From: CALNXN01 sp942490645
GTDB lineage: Bacteria > Pseudomonadota > Alphaproteobacteria > Rhodobacterales > Rhodobacteraceae
NCBI GenBank assembly: GCA_942490645.1
Contig: CALNXN010000007.1
Location: forward strand, 310,001-374,000
Direction of reading: 5' to 3'
DNA: 64,000 nt
Shown: in pieces, positions 18,626 to 27,273 of the stretch
Layout of the letters: each line of letters starts with the position of its first letter
Numbering within the stretch: the stretch's first letter is position 1
Made by a program: the position numbers and the translations under genes
The notes under the pieces: generated by a model
Database searches by the model: none
What the model was told of the DNA's origin: nothing
What the model saw: only the letters and a program-made list of their open reading frames with translations

Positions 18626-19279
18626 TCACTTGCGCAGGCGTTGCTTGGACTTTTGGTATAGTCGGCGGTTCAGATCTATGAACTGCGTCAGGCTGCGCCC
18701 CAGATAGCCTGCCGAATTGTGTTTGATGTAAAAGTACCCCGTCATGCTGGCGATCGCACCGCCAAGCGCGTCAATCATCAAATCGCCCATTGTATCGTCG
18801 AGGCCGGATTTCTGCATGTTCAGGCCAAACAGGCTGTCCATTCCGTATTCGAAGACCTCCCACAGAGCGCCGATCGTCATGGCCACGCAAAAGGCGATGA
18901 AAGCCAGCGCAGAGGCGGGAGCGGCAAATCTGTCACCTTCGAACAACATGAAAACAAACAAGAAACCGATCAATCCGAACCCAACCGCCGACGAGGCATG
19001 CAAGGCCAGATCCCACCACCACAAGCGTTCGTAGAAATCAAAGGCTTCGCCCAGAAAAATGGAGGCGAAAAAGAACAGCGTGGTGGCCAGCAAAAACGGG
19101 ACGGGCAACGTCAAAGACCAGCGGTGCGCCAGCACGGGCGGCACAAGTGACAGCAGCAACGTGGCGAGGCTGACAAACCCCAAAGACCAGCGCCCCAGCA
19201 CCAAGGACACCACGGCAGCCATCAACAGCAGTGTCCAGATCACAAGCATGATGGGGCTTGTTGTTTTCAGGATCGACAT
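18626..19279 (-). CDS. YjdF/DUF2238-like membrane protein
   Basis: This 217-residue protein has five to six membrane segments. It carries the conserved blocks of the DUF2238/YjdF family: WWWDLALHASSAVGFGLIG (about residues 87-105), GALWEVFEYGMD (about 137-148) and DTMGDLMIDALGG (about 161-173). The acidic and His residues inside these membrane segments are family hallmarks, but the function is unknown. It is divergent from the endonuclease/exonuclease-like gene and convergent with the membrane protein gene at 17.9 kb. Confidence 0.8.
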   Translation of the reverse strand: MSILKTTSPIMLVIWTLLLMAAVVSLVLGRWSLGFVSLATLLLSLVPPVLAHRWSLTLPVPFLLATTLFFFASIFLGEAFDFYERLWWWDLALHASSAVGFGLIGFLFVFMLFEGDRFAAPASALAFIAFCVAMTIGALWEVFEYGMDSLFGLNMQKSGLDDTMGDLMIDALGGAIASMTGYFYIKHNSAGYLGRSLTQFIDLNRRLYQKSKQRLRK

Positions 19280-19334
19280 CTAATTTTCCGCCTTCCAACT
19301 GTAATTGCGGCATGCACCATCCTATATAGGGTAT

Positions 19335-20033
19335 ATGAACATGAACGTCTTCAGGCTGGCCAGCTACAACATCCGAAAAACCCGTGGACTGGACCAAAAG
19401 CGTGATCCGAACCGCACGATTGATGTGATCAACGGGCTGGATGCGCATGTGGTGGTCTTGCAGGAGGCCGACCGCAGGTTCGGCGCGCGCATTGCCGCGT
19501 TGCCACATGCGATGATCGAAGCGGAGACGGATTTTCGGGTGGTTGATGTGTCTGACAACGCTGTCAGCCTTGGCTGGCACGGAAATGCTATGCTGGTGCG
19601 TAAAACCACGCCTGTTGCGAGCGTCGAGCGGATTACTCTGCCGGGGTTTGAGCCACGCGGTGCCGTACGTGTCGGGCTGGGACACCGTGGCGAGGTGTCC
19701 GTCGTGGCGCTGCATCTGGGGTTGCGGCGTAGTGACCGGCGCGCGCAGCTGGCCGCAGTTTGCGCAGTGGCCCAAGATCATGCGCGTACCGTGATTGCGG
19801 GAGATTTCAATGAATGGTCGCCGCGCCGCGGTCTTGAACCGTTGGCGGGGCATTTTCAGATGCACGCGCCCGGGCTGTCGTTTCATGCTCGTCGCCCTAT
19901 GGCCGCTTTGGACCGGGTCGCGCTGGGCGCAAACTTGCAGTTGCAGGGTGCCGGTGTTGACGAGAGCAAGCTCGCCAAACGCGCATCAGACCATTTGCCA
20001 ATCTGGGCGGACATCGAAGTATCCGCCGCCTGA
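19335..20033 (+). CDS. Endonuclease/exonuclease/phosphatase-fold hydrolase
   Basis: This protein of about 232 residues has the EEP fold. Motifs are LASYNIRKTRG at the start, VVLQEADRR (metal-binding Glu), GDFNEW (about residue 155) and SDHLPIWADI at the C-terminus (catalytic His). The family covers nucleases, phosphodiesterases and lipid phosphatases, so the substrate is open. ATGs at 19335 and 19341 are both possible starts. The short protein lacks a signal peptide. Confidence 0.82.
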   Translation: MNMNVFRLASYNIRKTRGLDQKRDPNRTIDVINGLDAHVVVLQEADRRFGARIAALPHAMIEAETDFRVVDVSDNAVSLGWHGNAMLVRKTTPVASVERITLPGFEPRGAVRVGLGHRGEVSVVALHLGLRRSDRRAQLAAVCAVAQDHARTVIAGDFNEWSPRRGLEPLAGHFQMHAPGLSFHARRPMAALDRVALGANLQLQGAGVDESKLAKRASDHLPIWADIEVSAA

Positions 20034-20034
20034 A

Positions 20035-20874
20035 CTATTTGCTGAACAAGACCGGGACTGTGGCGCTGCGCAAGAGTGTGTGGCTGACGGCTCCGATTAC
20101 AACGTCATAGGCCCGCGAATGGCCAAATGCCCCTGTCACGATCAAGTCGGCACCGATTTCAAAGGCGCTTTGCATCAAGGTCGATGCGACGTCTTTGGGA
20201 CTGGCCTCCAGATACTGTACTCGCGCCTTTAATCCATGCCTGTCAAACGCCTCCGCCAGTTCAAGCACAGTTGAATCGCTCAGTGCATCGCGTCGCTCTG
20301 ACGTCACACTCAGGATCGTAATTTCGGCATCTTTTGCGGCCAGAGGCATCAGATCATGCGCCGCCCGTGTGGCCTCTTTCGTGTCGCTCCAGCCCAAAAG
20401 GATGTTCTTGCCCACCGGTGGCCCGTCGTAATCCAGCGGCACCACGATGGCCGGGCGACCGCTCTCGCGGATCACCTGCACCTGTACATTGCGTTGGTCA
20501 TAGCGGTCCGCGTCCTTGTCTTCGTGCGACATGATCACAACGTCGGCGGCCCGCGCACTTTCTACCATGCGGTCGGTTGCGGTTGTCGATTCCGCCCGCA
20601 AAAGCCGCCATTCGCTTGGAAAGATTTCGTTTTGCGTATGCTGGCGGAATACGGCTTCGATGGCTGCGGCCTGCTCTTTCTGGCTGGCGTTGAATTCGGC
20701 AAAGGCGGGCTCGGGTACATGCATTGCAATGCCGGGATACACCATCAGCGCCTCGACCGTGTGCAGGCCGACCAGATGCGCGTTGTGTCGGCGCGCAAGA
20801 GGGACGGCGACCTTCATCAGCGTGCTCGCATGCGCCTGTGTGGTCAGGCATACCAGAATTGTTTTAATCGTCAC
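20035..20874 (-). CDS. Universal stress protein, two Usp domains
   Basis: This protein of about 279 residues has two tandem Usp domains. The second ends with GADLIVTGAFGHSRAYDVVIG (about residues 243-263), the ATP-binding signature G-x2-G-x9-G followed by S. The first domain is degenerate at that site. The GTG at 20874 is chosen because it has a G-rich ribosome-binding site upstream. It lies directly downstream of the hsp20 gene, with a hairpin between them. Confidence 0.88.
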   Translation of the reverse strand: MTIKTILVCLTTQAHASTLMKVAVPLARRHNAHLVGLHTVEALMVYPGIAMHVPEPAFAEFNASQKEQAAAIEAVFRQHTQNEIFPSEWRLLRAESTTATDRMVESARAADVVIMSHEDKDADRYDQRNVQVQVIRESGRPAIVVPLDYDGPPVGKNILLGWSDTKEATRAAHDLMPLAAKDAEITILSVTSERRDALSDSTVLELAEAFDRHGLKARVQYLEASPKDVASTLMQSAFEIGADLIVTGAFGHSRAYDVVIGAVSHTLLRSATVPVLFSK

Positions 20875-20903
20875 GGCTTGTCCCCCCCGAAGTGTCAAAT
20901 GAT

Positions 20904-20923
20904 GGGGCGCTTATGAGCGCCCC
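20904..20923. terminator. Hairpin between hsp20 and usp
   Basis: GGGGCGCT and AGCGCCCC form a perfect 8-bp stem around a TATG loop, just past the hsp20 stop. There is no T tract, so it may be a partial terminator or an RNA-processing site. Confidence 0.45.
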
Positions 20924-20930
20924 GACCGGA

Positions 20931-21413
20931 TCAAGACTTGCTGATCTGGATTTTTTGTACGCCGGACGTCGCATGCGGCGGCTTGGCGATCCGCAGGCTC
21001 AGGACACCGTCTTTGAACGTGGCGTCCACCGCGCCGTCTTCGGGCGCGAACCCCAAAGGCACCTGACGGCGGAAACTGCCATAGCGGCGCTCGACGATGT
21101 GGTAATCCTTGCTTTTGTCTTCTTTGCTCGCGCTTTTCTCGCCTTTGATGGTCAGGATTTCACCGGAGATCGACGCGTCGAGCTTGTCTTCTTCGACGCC
21201 CGGAACCTCGACTGTGACTTCTAGTCCGTCATCGGTTTCCGCAACGTCGATCGCGGGAAAGAGCGGCTCGCCCCAACCTTGGAAGGCATCAGGTCGCAGC
21301 AAAGGATTCTCGCCGCGAAATCTGTCCAAAAGCTGGTTCATCTCTTTCTGGAATGTCTGGAAAATGGGGGTGGATGGTGTCGTCGAAGGACGTTGAGCTG
21401 GATCGTTCGGCAT
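20931..21413 (-). CDS. Hsp20 family small heat-shock protein
   Basis: This 160-residue protein has an alpha-crystallin domain (about residues 48-145), with the V-x-V-P-G-V-x-x-x-x-L block (VTVEVPGVEEDKL), the ERRYGSFRR motif and the C-terminal GVLSLRIAKP. It holds unfolding proteins in a refoldable state. The ATG at 21413 has a perfect AGGAGG nine bases upstream. An FNR-type box lies 73 bases upstream, shared with the divergent bactofilin-like gene. Confidence 0.95.
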   Translation of the reverse strand: MPNDPAQRPSTTPSTPIFQTFQKEMNQLLDRFRGENPLLRPDAFQGWGEPLFPAIDVAETDDGLEVTVEVPGVEEDKLDASISGEILTIKGEKSASKEDKSKDYHIVERRYGSFRRQVPLGFAPEDGAVDATFKDGVLSLRIAKPPHATSGVQKIQISKS

Positions 21414-21486
21414 GATGTGCCTCCTTTCGAAAAACGTGAACGCGAAACTGCGTGAGATAATTCTACCGTGGCAATTGGGGTGGTGA

Positions 21487-21500
21487 TTGATCCCGATCAA
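21487..21500. promoter_or_regulatory. FNR/FixK-type box between hsp20 and bactofilin-like gene
   Basis: TTGAT-CCCG-ATCAA is a perfect match to the FNR consensus and a perfect palindrome in its arms. It lies 58 bases before the plus-strand gene and 73 bases before hsp20, so it could serve both. Confidence 0.65.
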
Positions 21501-21558
21501 TCGATGTTCTGCGTTTCGGGTTAGAGAACGAGAACGGTTTTCAGAACTGGAGTCAGAA

Positions 21559-22716
21559 ATGTCCTTTTCCCAATCCCTTTCAGTTGCTGCATGCTTGGCG
21601 TTCTTTGCTCTGCCACTTGCGGCAGAAACAGCCGTGTCCAACACGGGCACAGACACATTTGTTGCGGGGGCTTCGGTGACCCAGACGCTTGATGCGCCGG
21701 GCGATGCCTTTGTCGCCGGCCGCTCGGCGGTCGCACGCGGATCCGTTGAGGGCGATCTTCACATCAGCGGGTTTGATGTGTCGGTCAGTGCCGAAACGGC
21801 GCAGGATCTTTATGCCGTCGGTGCCACAGTCGTCGTGCGTGGCAGCACCCTTCAGGATTTGACCGCCGCAGGCTTTACCGTGCGCACTGAAAAGTCCTCA
21901 GACACCCAAGGCAACGCTCGTTTGTTCGGGAATTCCGTCACGGTCGAAGGCACAGTCAACGGCGCTTTGACCAGCACGGCCCGCGCCCTTGTTCTGAACG
22001 GCGTTGTCGAAGGTGACATGCGGGTTCTGGCGAATACCATCACCTTCGGCCCGGACGCCAAGGTGAATGGCACGCTTACATATTCCACGCCGAAAAAGCT
22101 TGATGTGCCAGACCGGGTGGCCAGCGGTGACAGGGTCGTATTCGAACAGGCCACGCCGTCGCGGGCATGGAAAGAGCTGTCTGAGTTGAACAAGGTGCGC
22201 GACATTCCGGTGTTCCCGACTGTGGCATCGCTGTTTATGGGGTTCGTGATTTCCTTGTTGTTTTTCTTGGTCCTTGGGGCCTTGGCGTTGGGATTTGTTC
22301 CGGACCGGTTGGAGCGTCTGCGGCGCACCGCGATCGAGCGTGCGGGATATGCGCTGGTGTTTGGCGTGATCGGATTGTCGATCATGTTCGGAATGGTGCC
22401 CGTCACGGCGATGACCATCATTGGCTTGCCCTTCGTTCCAATCGTCTTTCTGGCGATCATCGTGACCTGGACCATTGGCTATGCACTGGGAGCCTATGCG
22501 GTGGGCATGCGCCTGTATTCCGGATTGGGCGGGGCTGAGAGTGTCACCAACACCACGCGCCTTTTGGTGCTGGCGGGATCACTGACTGTCATAGCTCTTC
22601 TCAATTTCATACCATTCGTGGGGTGGGTGGCAAATTACACGCTTGTTTTGCTGGGGATCGGAGCCATGGCCGAAAGTGCGTTTCATCGGCTGACACGTTT
22701 GACGCCAGCCACCTGA
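21559..22716 (+). CDS. Bactofilin-like polymer-forming domain fused to membrane domain
   Basis: This 385-residue protein starts with a signal peptide (MSFSQSLSVAACLAFFALPLA). A right-handed beta-helix of bactofilin type follows (about residues 40-190), with short Gly-x-Val repeats (VARGSVEGDLHISG, VVRGSTLQDLTAAG). The C-terminal half has four membrane segments (about 225-380). The polymer-forming part would lie in the periplasm, unlike cytosolic bactofilins. The start at 21559 removes a TTG extension that overlaps the FNR-type box. Confidence 0.8.
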   Translation: MSFSQSLSVAACLAFFALPLAAETAVSNTGTDTFVAGASVTQTLDAPGDAFVAGRSAVARGSVEGDLHISGFDVSVSAETAQDLYAVGATVVVRGSTLQDLTAAGFTVRTEKSSDTQGNARLFGNSVTVEGTVNGALTSTARALVLNGVVEGDMRVLANTITFGPDAKVNGTLTYSTPKKLDVPDRVASGDRVVFEQATPSRAWKELSELNKVRDIPVFPTVASLFMGFVISLLFFLVLGALALGFVPDRLERLRRTAIERAGYALVFGVIGLSIMFGMVPVTAMTIIGLPFVPIVFLAIIVTWTIGYALGAYAVGMRLYSGLGGAESVTNTTRLLVLAGSLTVIALLNFIPFVGWVANYTLVLLGIGAMAESAFHRLTRLTPAT

Positions 22717-22745
22717 GCAACAGACACAAAACAAGGAGCGACGCG

Positions 22746-23177
22746 ATGTCATCACAAGGCTTGGACGTGATCGATCACACGGTTCACCTGACGCATGAGT
22801 GGATCAACGAATTGGCCGCGCGGTTGGGGTGGGGGTCAAAGCGCAGCGCCTTACGGCTTTTGCGGGTGACGCTGACGCATCTGCGCGACCACCTTATGAT
22901 CAATGAACTGGCGCAGTTTTCGGCGCAGCTGCCCATCATTATCCGGGGCATGGTGTTCGAAGGCTGGGTGCCCAAGAACACCCCCATCAAAGAGCGCCGC
23001 GCGGCCCAATTCATCGCCGCGATCAGCGACCAAATGGATGAGACAGAGGAATTTCAGGGCGCGCAGGACATCAGATGCGTCTTTGACCTGCTGTCCGCCA
23101 GACTGAGCCGCGGAGAAATCGAGGATGTGCGGGCAAGCCTGCCTGAAGACATCCGCGCACTATGGCCGCCTGCGTAA
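22746..23177 (+). CDS. DUF2267 protein
   Basis: This 143-residue helical protein has the DUF2267 pattern: WINELAARLGWGSKRSALRLLRVTLTHLRD, then the LPIIIRGMVFEGW block at about residues 62-74. AAGGAG lies seven bases before the ATG at 22746. It follows the bactofilin-like gene by 30 bases and is probably cotranscribed. Genes of this family often sit among stress genes; the biochemical role is unknown. Confidence 0.85.
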   Translation: MSSQGLDVIDHTVHLTHEWINELAARLGWGSKRSALRLLRVTLTHLRDHLMINELAQFSAQLPIIIRGMVFEGWVPKNTPIKERRAAQFIAAISDQMDETEEFQGAQDIRCVFDLLSARLSRGEIEDVRASLPEDIRALWPPA

Positions 23178-23194
23178 GTCAGACCGCTGCGGCG

Positions 23195-23869
23195 TCAGTC
23201 TTTGTGGCCTTGCGACATGTGTAGCAGGGCTTGAGGGTCAAGAATGACCACCGAATGGATATTCTTGATCTCGATGACATCGGTCTTGCGAAGATGCGTG
23301 AACGTGCGGCTGACCGTTTCTGTTGTCAGGCCCAGAAAATCTGCAATGTCGGCCCGGCTCATGGGCAGATTGACGGATGTGATCCCGTCGGTGGTTTCGC
23401 CCACCCGATTGGCCAGCACCACCAAAAAGGACGCAACCTTTTCGGGCGCAGATTTGCGGCCCAGCATCATGAAGTGATCCTGCATGGCACTGATTTCGCG
23501 CAATGCAGCCTGAAGCAAAGCCTTATGCAAGGCAGGATCGCCATCACCCTTTTCCAAGGCGGACCTGCGATAGGGGCGCAGACGCGCATCCACCAGAACA
23601 TCGCAGTCGGTGTGATGCTTGCCATTGCTGGGAAAGCCCACGATATCGCCCGGATACCCGAATGCGATAACCTGCCGTCTGCCGTCCTCAAGCAACCGTG
23701 TCAGGCGCAAAACACCTGAATTCACCTCATATAGATGCTCGACCGTGTCGCCTTCGAAAAACAGGTAGTCGCCGGCCTTGTGTCTGGCTTCGGCATGGCG
23801 AGTTGTTGCCGTGGCGCGCACCATTTGTGGCGAAGCATTTGGCAAGTCGGATGGAATTGTTACATACAT
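23195..23869 (-). CDS. Crp/Fnr-family regulator, FixK/Dnr-like (no Fe-S cysteines)
   Basis: This protein of about 224 residues has a cyclic-nucleotide-binding-like sensor domain (about residues 30-120), a long dimerisation helix, and a C-terminal helix-turn-helix. The recognition helix contains ETVSRTF, with the Glu-x-x-Ser-Arg pattern that contacts TTGA/TCAA half-sites in FNR. The N-terminal cysteine cluster of FNR is absent, so it should not carry a 4Fe-4S cluster and is more like FixK or Dnr. The ATG at 23869 (MYVTIPSDLP) is preferred over one 22 codons upstream. It is divergent from the OmpR-type regulator and is a candidate reader of the boxes in this window. Confidence 0.9.
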   Translation of the reverse strand: MYVTIPSDLPNASPQMVRATATTRHAEARHKAGDYLFFEGDTVEHLYEVNSGVLRLTRLLEDGRRQVIAFGYPGDIVGFPSNGKHHTDCDVLVDARLRPYRRSALEKGDGDPALHKALLQAALREISAMQDHFMMLGRKSAPEKVASFLVVLANRVGETTDGITSVNLPMSRADIADFLGLTTETVSRTFTHLRKTDVIEIKNIHSVVILDPQALLHMSQGHKD

Positions 23870-23943
23870 CTGGCAGAGTCCCCCTCGGCTAATGAAAACA
23901 ACTTGGGCATCCAATGTAATTCGCGTTACATTCAAAAAACGAG

Positions 23944-23956
23944 ATTTGTATCAAAT
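23944..23956. promoter_or_regulatory. Palindrome between Crp/Fnr and response-regulator genes
   Basis: ATTTG-TAT-CAAAT is a perfect inverted repeat with a 3-base centre, in the shared intergenic region. The spacing differs from the FNR boxes elsewhere. It could be an operator for either divergent gene, or chance in an AT-rich stretch. Confidence 0.3.
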
Positions 23957-24023
23957 TGTAATCGGCCCTGTTTGTTTCACTGCGCAACTATACGTAGAGG
24001 AAGTGGTAAGATCCCGGAAAGGG

Positions 24024-24809
24024 ATGAGTGAGCCTATGGATCAAAAAACCGTTCTGGTGGTGGAAGACGATGCAAAAGTCAGAAAACTTTTGCGCAACGT
24101 GCTTGAAGAAGAAGGGTTTTGCGTGCTCGAAGCGGGCAGTGCAGTTGACGCGATGGAGCATTTGCGCGAGAGCCCTCTTTGCCTGATTACATTGGACATC
24201 AATCTGGGACCGGACAGCGGCATCGAGCTTGCGCGCGAAATACGCAAACAGTCCAGAGTTCCCATCATCATGGTGTCAGGAAAAGACGACGTGATCGACC
24301 GGGTGGTCGGTCTTGAAGTCGGGGCGGATGACTATATCACGAAGCCCTTTCACACCCGCGAAGTCGTGGCGCGTGTGCGCAGCGTCCTGCGCCGTTCGGA
24401 AGGTCGCCTGGAAGATGTAGATAGGGACACCACTGCCGCCATTCCGGTGCCATCCACCGAGCAGCGGTTCGAGTTTGACGGGGTTATAGCGATCCCGGAT
24501 CAAATGTTGGTGCTGGACCGCGACGGAATGGATTGCAAACTGACCAGCGGTGACCTGAAATTGCTTATGGTCTTTTTGGAGCGGCCCAAACGTGTGCTGT
24601 CGCGTGACCAGTTGATGGATTTGACCGGCGGTGGCGAATGGAGCCCGCTGGACCGAACGATCGACAACCAGGTTGCCCGCTTGCGCAAAAAGATTGAACG
24701 TGACCCCGCCGAGCCGAAATTGATCAAGACGGTGCGGGGTATCGGCTACAGCTTTGCGAGTGGTATTTCCGTCAAAAACCCAAACGTGCCAGTGAACAGC
24801 AACGCCTGA
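24024..24809 (+). CDS. OmpR-family response regulator
   Basis: This 261-residue protein has a receiver domain (about residues 8-122; acidic pair EDD, phospho-Asp in TLDINLGPDSG, Lys in TKPFH) and a winged-helix output domain (about 150-245; VARLRKKIERDPAEPKLIKTVRGIGYSF). GGAAAGGG precedes the ATG at 24024; an ATG four codons on is also possible. No histidine kinase is adjacent, so it is an orphan here. It is divergent from the Crp/Fnr gene. Confidence 0.92.
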   Translation: MSEPMDQKTVLVVEDDAKVRKLLRNVLEEEGFCVLEAGSAVDAMEHLRESPLCLITLDINLGPDSGIELAREIRKQSRVPIIMVSGKDDVIDRVVGLEVGADDYITKPFHTREVVARVRSVLRRSEGRLEDVDRDTTAAIPVPSTEQRFEFDGVIAIPDQMLVLDRDGMDCKLTSGDLKLLMVFLERPKRVLSRDQLMDLTGGGEWSPLDRTIDNQVARLRKKIERDPAEPKLIKTVRGIGYSFASGISVKNPNVPVNSNA

Positions 24810-24900
24810 GATATAGCTGCCATTTCGAACACGTGATCTGGTTCTCGGGTGGCGTGGTTGCTGCCTGAGGGTTTCGCTTTGTAGATATGGTGCGCGCGCA

Positions 24901-24914
24901 TTGACATCCGTCAA
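24901..24914. promoter_or_regulatory. FNR/FixK-type box upstream of usp
   Basis: TTGAC-ATCC-GTCAA has perfectly palindromic arms and matches the FNR/FixK/Dnr consensus. It ends 81 bases before the start of the universal stress gene at 24996. Confidence 0.65.
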
Positions 24915-24995
24915 GGCGCACTGGGACCGAAACGATAACAACAATCGTAAATGAGGGTTGCGGAGCGAAAGCTCTGACAAAAAAGGTGCTGTCAT

Positions 24996-25442
24996 ATGTT
25001 CAGACAAATCATTGTAGGTCTTGATGGATCAGAGCGGGCCAAACGCGCAACACATATCGCCTGTGATCTGGGCAAGCACTATGCAGGCGTGGTGACACTC
25101 ATCCATGTCCCGCACGCGGAGGCTGCGGCCTTCAGCCTCGGTGAAGCGTCGGATTATCACGCCGATATTTCAGCACCAAGTTTCGAAGAGATCGAGGCGG
25201 CGGGCCGCAAGATCCTCGACGAAGGTCTGGAAATTGCAGAAAACCTTGGCTTCAAAACCATCAAAACCCATATGCCGCACGGCGACGCGGCCACCGAAAT
25301 CATTTTGCATGCAGAAGAGATCGGCGCCGACCTTATCGTGACCGGGCGCAGAGGGCTAAGCCGGTTTTCGACACTGATTTTGGGCAGCACAACGCTGCGG
25401 GTCAACCAGATGGCGAAATGCGCGTGCCTGTCCGTGGTCTGA
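24996..25442 (+). CDS. Universal stress protein, single domain
   Basis: This 148-residue protein is a single Usp domain with IIVGLDGSERAKRA at the N-terminus and the ATP-binding signature VTGRRGLSRFSTLILGSTT near residues 115-133. Such proteins bind ATP and help cells survive growth arrest. It has its own promoter region of about 190 bases, with an FNR-type box. Confidence 0.93.
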   Translation: MFRQIIVGLDGSERAKRATHIACDLGKHYAGVVTLIHVPHAEAAAFSLGEASDYHADISAPSFEEIEAAGRKILDEGLEIAENLGFKTIKTHMPHGDAATEIILHAEEIGADLIVTGRRGLSRFSTLILGSTTLRVNQMAKCACLSVV

Positions 25443-25468
25443 GGTCGCGCGCCGCTGAAGCGCGCCCG

Positions 25469-26047
25469 TCAGCGCGCCGCCGCACCAAGTGCGGCCATTG
25501 TTTCGATCGCACGTCTTTGCACCTTGCCACTGCCATCTTCTGCATTTCCGATGATCGTCCGGCGCACGGGGCGAATACCGCAGAATTTGAGGATGTTGCG
25601 TTCAAGGCTCCGTAGCGAGTGTGCGAAAAAGAACCACCGATACGCCAACCCGGGCATGCCCATTGTCACCACGACCCGCGCGCTTTTACCCTTGAGCGCA
25701 GGGTGCCAGCCCGAAGTGTGCATATTGAACGCAAAGCCGCTGCGAAACACCTGCTCGATCCATGCCTTCAAAAGGGCAGGGACATCGCCCATCCAGAGCG
25801 GGTAGATCAGCACGATATGATCTGCGGCCATGACTGCTTGCTGGCCCTCTTGTGCGACCTGCGGAATGACGTCGGCCTCCCATTCCAAGCGGGATCGCAA
25901 GATCGGAATGTCCAGATGCGCGATGCTGATCTGCTGGACCGTGTGACCGGCTTTTTCGGCGGCATCGCGATACGAGAGCGCGAGCGCCTGACACAACCGG
26001 TCCGGGCTCGGGTCCGGGTGGCCCTGCACGATCAGTACATGCGTCAT
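25469..26047 (-). CDS. NAD(P)H-dependent quinone oxidoreductase-like flavoprotein
   Basis: This 192-residue protein has the flavodoxin-like fold of the NQO/MdaB family: LIVQGHPDPSPDRLCQAL at the N-terminus (FMN/FAD phosphate-binding region), LIYPLWMGDVPALLKAWIEQVF near residues 80-101, and MGMPGLAYRW near 135. It probably reduces quinones or other electrophiles by two electrons. Its start overlaps the stop of the site-2 protease gene by four bases, so the two are cotranscribed. Confidence 0.85.
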   Translation of the reverse strand: MTHVLIVQGHPDPSPDRLCQALALSYRDAAEKAGHTVQQISIAHLDIPILRSRLEWEADVIPQVAQEGQQAVMAADHIVLIYPLWMGDVPALLKAWIEQVFRSGFAFNMHTSGWHPALKGKSARVVVTMGMPGLAYRWFFFAHSLRSLERNILKFCGIRPVRRTIIGNAEDGSGKVQRRAIETMAALGAAAR

Positions 26048-27195
26048 CGTTCATGCCTCCGTGTAGTCGCGTGGCGATCGTGATCGGCCTTTTGCAGAAA
26101 ATCCGTCAGATCAGACAGGGTGATCACCCCCATCAACCTATGATCCTCCGTCACTAGAAATTTGCGCTGTGGGGTATTCGAAATGGTCGCGATCAGGCTC
26201 AGTATCGGCGTTTGCGGTGTCACGGCAGGTGTTTCGGCCAAACCGACGAAGACATCCCCCACTTTGGTGGTGTTCCAGTTTTCCCTGTCAATCCCCAGCA
26301 AAGCGCCCTTGTCGACATGGCCGAGCAAAACACCATCCTCCAACACCGGCACAAAGCTGATGCCATGCGCCATCATGATGTGTTCGGCGAGATCTGTGAG
26401 TGTCATTTCCGGCGGTGCGACGATGGGGTTGCGGGTCATCAGATCCTGCACGATGCGGGTCTGAAATTCCGACTGTGCCAGTTGGTTTTGATAGGTGCTT
26501 CGGGCGGCAAACAGAATGAACGCACCGATCATGACATACCATAACCCGCCAGCCGCCCCCGCCCAAACCAAGTTCAAAACGCCCAAAGCGATCAAGAAAA
26601 GCGCAAATGCTGTCCCGGATTTCGAAGCAGTTTCCGTGGCCTGCAAGATGTTTCCGCTGCGTTGCCACAGATAGGCGCGCAAGATCCGACCACCATCCAG
26701 TGGAAAGGCAGGCACGAGATTAAAAAGTGCCAACACCAGATTGATCATCGCCAGATATCCGACCACTTCGACGATGGGACTGGCCGCGATCATGCTGCCG
26801 ATCACCTGCGCGAGTGCCCAAAATCCAAACGACAAGGCAAGGCTCATCAGCGGACCGGCCAAAGCGATTTGCAGCTCTTGGCGCGGCGTTTGAGGTTGTG
26901 CCGTCAATTCGGCCACACCACCGAACAGAAAAAGCGTAATGCCAGCAATGGGCACACCATGACGCCGCGCAACAAGGGCATGCGCCAGTTCATGCAACAG
27001 CAACGACCCGAAAAAGCACAGCATCGCAACGAGCGCCATCAAGAGGTACAATTGATTGCTGCCACCGCCATAAGTTTCGGGAAAATAGTGCTGCGAGAGG
27101 CTCCAGGTGATCAACGTCGCGATCAGAAACCAACTGGGATCAATCTTTATCTCGATGCCACGGACTGAGAAAATTTTTACGGCTTTGGTGAACAT
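26044..27195 (-). CDS. Site-2 protease (M50) with tandem CBS domains
   Basis: This 383-residue membrane metalloprotease has about six membrane segments. HELAH at residues 68-72 binds zinc, and FPLDGGRILRA near residue 165 supplies the third ligand. Two CBS domains fill residues ~245-375. Proteases of this RIP-type group (Rv2625c-like, often in dormancy or stress regulons) may sense adenylates through CBS. Substrate is unknown. An FNR-type box lies 51 bases upstream of the start. It leads a two-gene unit with the quinone reductase-like gene. Confidence 0.92.
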   Translation of the reverse strand: MFTKAVKIFSVRGIEIKIDPSWFLIATLITWSLSQHYFPETYGGGSNQLYLLMALVAMLCFFGSLLLHELAHALVARRHGVPIAGITLFLFGGVAELTAQPQTPRQELQIALAGPLMSLALSFGFWALAQVIGSMIAASPIVEVVGYLAMINLVLALFNLVPAFPLDGGRILRAYLWQRSGNILQATETASKSGTAFALFLIALGVLNLVWAGAAGGLWYVMIGAFILFAARSTYQNQLAQSEFQTRIVQDLMTRNPIVAPPEMTLTDLAEHIMMAHGISFVPVLEDGVLLGHVDKGALLGIDRENWNTTKVGDVFVGLAETPAVTPQTPILSLIATISNTPQRKFLVTEDHRLMGVITLSDLTDFLQKADHDRHATTRRHER

Positions 27196-27246
27196 AACCC
27201 ATCACGCTTTTAAGTATGATGTTAGGGGCATAGCGCCACGGCGCTT

Positions 27247-27260
27247 TTGACTTTTATCAA
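27247..27260. promoter_or_regulatory. FNR/FixK-type box upstream of the site-2 protease
   Basis: TTGAC-TTTT-ATCAA matches the FNR consensus at every important position. It lies 51 bases before the site-2 protease start, between that gene and the end of the VIT1-like gene, so only the protease can be its target. Confidence 0.65.
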
Positions 27261-27273
27261 GAGACGGACTGCA

